Positions 61,853 through 64,000 of a stretch of 64,000 nucleotides of DNA are shown here, in pieces. A program made the translations under genes and the position numbers. Origin of the DNA: Chrysopilus asiliformis. Its lineage: Eukaryota; Arthropoda; Insecta; Diptera; Rhagionidae. The notes beneath the pieces are model-generated. The model saw only the letters and a list, made by a program, of their open reading frames with translations, ran no database searches and was not told the DNA's origin. The stretch is taken from the NCBI GenBank assembly GCA_964034945.1, contig OZ035960.1:63603470-63667469 (forward strand), given 5' to 3'. Numbering within the stretch: the stretch's first letter is position 1; every line of letters starts with the position of its first letter.

Positions 61853-62203
61853 TCATTGTTGTGTTCCTTTTTGCAAATCAAACTACGATTCGGTTAATGT
61901 CGCAACGTTTTCTTTCCCAAAAGACGAAACTATTCAAAAGTTATGGGTAAATGCCATTTCTCGGAAAGATTGGATTTTTCTTCTGTTTGTGCTAAACATT
62001 TTAAAAATAGTGACATTATTGCTTCTGCAGACACCGGTGTGCCTTATAAATACCCAAAGTTCGCTCTTGGTGCAGTGCCATGTAAATATTCATTTCGTCC
62101 CACGGTAATCCTCGAACCATCGCGTCAAGATCCTGCCTTGAGGGTTCAAAAGGCCAGTGTTCAGAATGATTTATTTCGGAAACTAGTTGAAATACAATAT
62201 TAA
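61853..62203 (+). pseudogene. THAP-domain segment with a frameshift
   Basis: The translation begins HCCVPFCKSNYDS (first cysteine pair), then FSFPKDETIQKLWVNAISRK with the conserved FPKD and tryptophan. After a one-base frame change at about 61965-61970 it reads FSSVCAKHF (C-x2-H), a proline-containing segment and a stop at 62201-62203. The C2CH pattern of a THAP zinc finger is complete across the two frames. It could be the N-terminus of a P-like transposase or a domesticated THAP gene with an exon boundary here. No downstream transposase core is in view, so pseudogene is preferred. It differs in sequence from the THAP domain at 24154. Confidence 0.65.
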
Positions 62204-62759
62204 AACTTTACCGATATAAAAAATATACTTTTAATATATCGATTTTTTCAAAAAATCTGGGTACCGGAAGTGGCAAAAATGGCACAATTTCTTAAATCAG
62301 CATTTTGATTTTTTTTATCGAAAACTATTTATATCACGTGTTGTACGTATAAAAAATATTGAAGATCAAAAACTTTTCTGCATGTTTGTCTTTTACTGTA
62401 ATTGGCTATCTTATTCCGTTCTCAAGTTATTGACAAAAAAAGTCAAAACACTCGCACTAACTACTTGTGGGTATAGGTGTATGTGTAACTTTTTCTACTT
62501 CCAGGCTTACTAATACTTTCGCAGGTTCCGATTAAACCAATTGCACTAATACCTAAATCAAATAGAAAGTTCTAGACGGAGCGAGAAGTGTGCGTGGGTG
62601 CTCGTATCAGAGAAAGTCCCGATAAAGTCAGTTGAGAGAAAGTACCGCTGAGGACGAGTTACATTACTAAACCAGACGGTGAAAATGAGTGTGACCGTTT
62701 TGAATTTTTCGAAGTTCGTAACCAAACTTAAGTAGCTTTCTGCTGTAATTTTCATCACA
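62204..62759. other. No recognisable gene
   Basis: No coding frame or repeat was recognised. GCGAGAAGTGTGCGTGGGTG near 62580 is the only GC-richer patch. Confidence 0.4.
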
Positions 62760-63114
62760 CTTATGATACGGTCACATTAGGTAGCAAGTATGCCAATTCG
62801 CGATGTCCAATTGTTGACAAACCGAGTTGGCAAGGCGAAGCTGTTTACCCTAGTTGGTAGTTTACATTAGGTTGACGAAAAATTGAAAAAAATATATTCA
62901 AAGTTGGCAAAGCAATGGATATGAGTTTTATTTTTGTATTTTGGTTGAAAGCAGTAACATAGATCAAAGCAGATGTGTGCAGCAATTGCTGTCAAATTCA
63001 GTAGACAAAAGTGTGACAAGTTCGCTACTTGCCAAGTTGACAGGCGTTTAACTTAAATTGGCAGAGTTGACTGCAAAGTTGGCTACTTACCAACTAATGT
63101 AACCGTATCATAAG
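62760..63114. mobile_element. MITE with CTTATGATACGGT termini, about 355 bp
   Basis: CTTATGATACGGTCACATTAG at 62760 and its inverse CTAATGTAACCGTATCATAAG ending 63114. Further inverted similarity includes AAGTATGCCAA/TTGGCTACTT. The interior repeats GTTGGCAA-type motifs. No target duplication is clear. Confidence 0.7.
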
Positions 63115-63211
63115 AGTATGGCCAAGGAATAAGCATGCTCAGCTGACTCGAATTTCAATTGACAAAAAAGCTCTTTTTTCGGGACAGACAAGCAGCTGAT
63201 TGTTTGATACT

Positions 63212-63688
63212 TACACGTTCAATTTTGCAGTCAATCATGATGTCTCAGCAAAAAGCTTATTTGCACTAGACGCTCAATCATGCACGCAAGCATCACTTAA
63301 TTCGAAACACCCAAATCGACAGCACACAGCACAAATATCAATTTAAACAATTTTTGTCCTTATATTTTTCGCTTTTCGTGATCCACAACTCACTTCTCTG
63401 TCTGTATAATTCATATCCCTAATAACAATTAGGATTCCCAAAAAACTTTGTCTTTTATATATGACATCTTTTCACTACTAAAACTTACGCTGAAATGACG
63501 AATTGATTGACAGCTTCGCCATACACGTTCAAGCATGCTGTGATTCAAAAAGCTCCCTTGGAAAATATCAAAATGATTTTGATATTGGCCACCATGCTGT
63601 CAATCATAGAATTTGCATGGCAGCATCACAATAGACGTTCAAAATGCTGTCACAGCATGCGATGATTGACTGCAAGATTGAACGTGTA
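63212..63688. mobile_element. MITE with TACACGTTCAA termini, about 477 bp
   Basis: TACACGTTCAATTTTGCAGT at 63212 and the inverse ending CTTGAACGTGTA-like at 63688. The match extends through CAGTCAATCAT. Several copies of CATGCTGTGA and ACGTTCAA occur in the interior in both orientations. No coding. Confidence 0.7.
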
Positions 63689-64000
63689 GGGACCACTTTA
63701 GTGTAACATTTTTTTTTGTTCTTTTCTTATGTTGAATATAATTTTTCCTCCGATATTAATATTGCAAAGGTATTGTGATCTGAACTATGTCTAGATAGAT
63801 TTTTTTTAGTAGGGGGTCGGCATGGGATGATGGATAGTTGTGATGGCAGAAAAGGATACAGTGTGAATGATCGAATGTTTGTTGATCGCGTTATAATTAT
63901 TTGTTTTATTTCACCTCTGTTTTCTTACAGTAGATTTAACAAGCTCCGGTACAGTTGGTCGAACTCTGCCGATAATACCAATCAAGAGCACCGGGAAAAA
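63689..64000. other. No recognisable feature
   Basis: AT-rich to the window end. No reading frame or repeat was recognised. Confidence 0.4.

Overview
The window looks like a heterochromatin-like or repeat-dense stretch of an insect genome, most probably a fly (Diptera). The evidence is the element mix: an errantivirus with an F-type env inserted at a CGCG site as described for Drosophila ZAM, a P-like element with CATG termini, a LOA/I-type retrotransposon with an RNase H domain, a mariner, and Helentron/HINE-like repeats with (GACGGACA)n tracts. I find no intact host gene. Almost every coding stretch is transposase, Rep/helicase, gag, pol, env or a remnant of these. Base composition is AT-rich with many A/T homopolymers.

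Layout. 1-990: edge of a minus-strand LTR retrotransposon (tRNA-Lys primer site at 651-662, LTR 664-990). 2635-15258: one retroviral-type env gene split into three pieces, first by a 1.4-kb hAT element (3399-4800, perfect 8-bp target duplication) and then by a 9.4-kb head-to-tail pair of Helitron/Helentron-like elements (A, 5062-12635, carrying Rep and helicase; B, 12636-14460, non-coding). 15262-22860: a graveyard of CR1/Jockey-like fragments, Tc1-like and pogo-like elements, a PIF1-helicase remnant, tRNA-like promoters and a HINE-like repeat. 22990-40222: a nested stack. An old transposase-like gene (minus strand) is split by a P-like element (23960-39393). The P-like element is split by a LOA-like retrotransposon (25067-39246). 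That retrotransposon is in turn interrupted by a small Jockey-like copy (26218-27461) and by a 7.4-kb errantivirus (31842-39218). Target duplications or matching termini are visible at each level. 40491-46991: a possible foldback element holding two tandem minisatellite HINE-like units, a MITE, a P-transposase scrap and a tiny hAT MITE. 47480-53490: mariner, MITEs, a 160-bp satellite, a hAT element nested in a MITE, and a minus-strand HINE-like unit C. 53491-60475: a second coding Helitron/Helentron (D), wrecked by five frameshifts and lacking part of its HUH site. 60834-64000: MITEs and a broken THAP-domain segment.

How parts relate. Elements A, B, C and D share a modular plan: a head containing a CAGACAGACAAAC-like tract, a run of about 122-bp minisatellite units each carrying a 7-7-7 hairpin, optional coding region, and a large palindrome as tail. 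A diverged version of the same minisatellite makes up 40736-43600. The errantivirus has two LTRs that I read as identical over 464 bp, so it is the youngest insertion. Its protease active site nevertheless seems to have been lost by a small deletion.

Limits: all calls were made by eye. Family names rest on recognised motifs and termini, not on searches. Boundaries without a stated target duplication are approximate.
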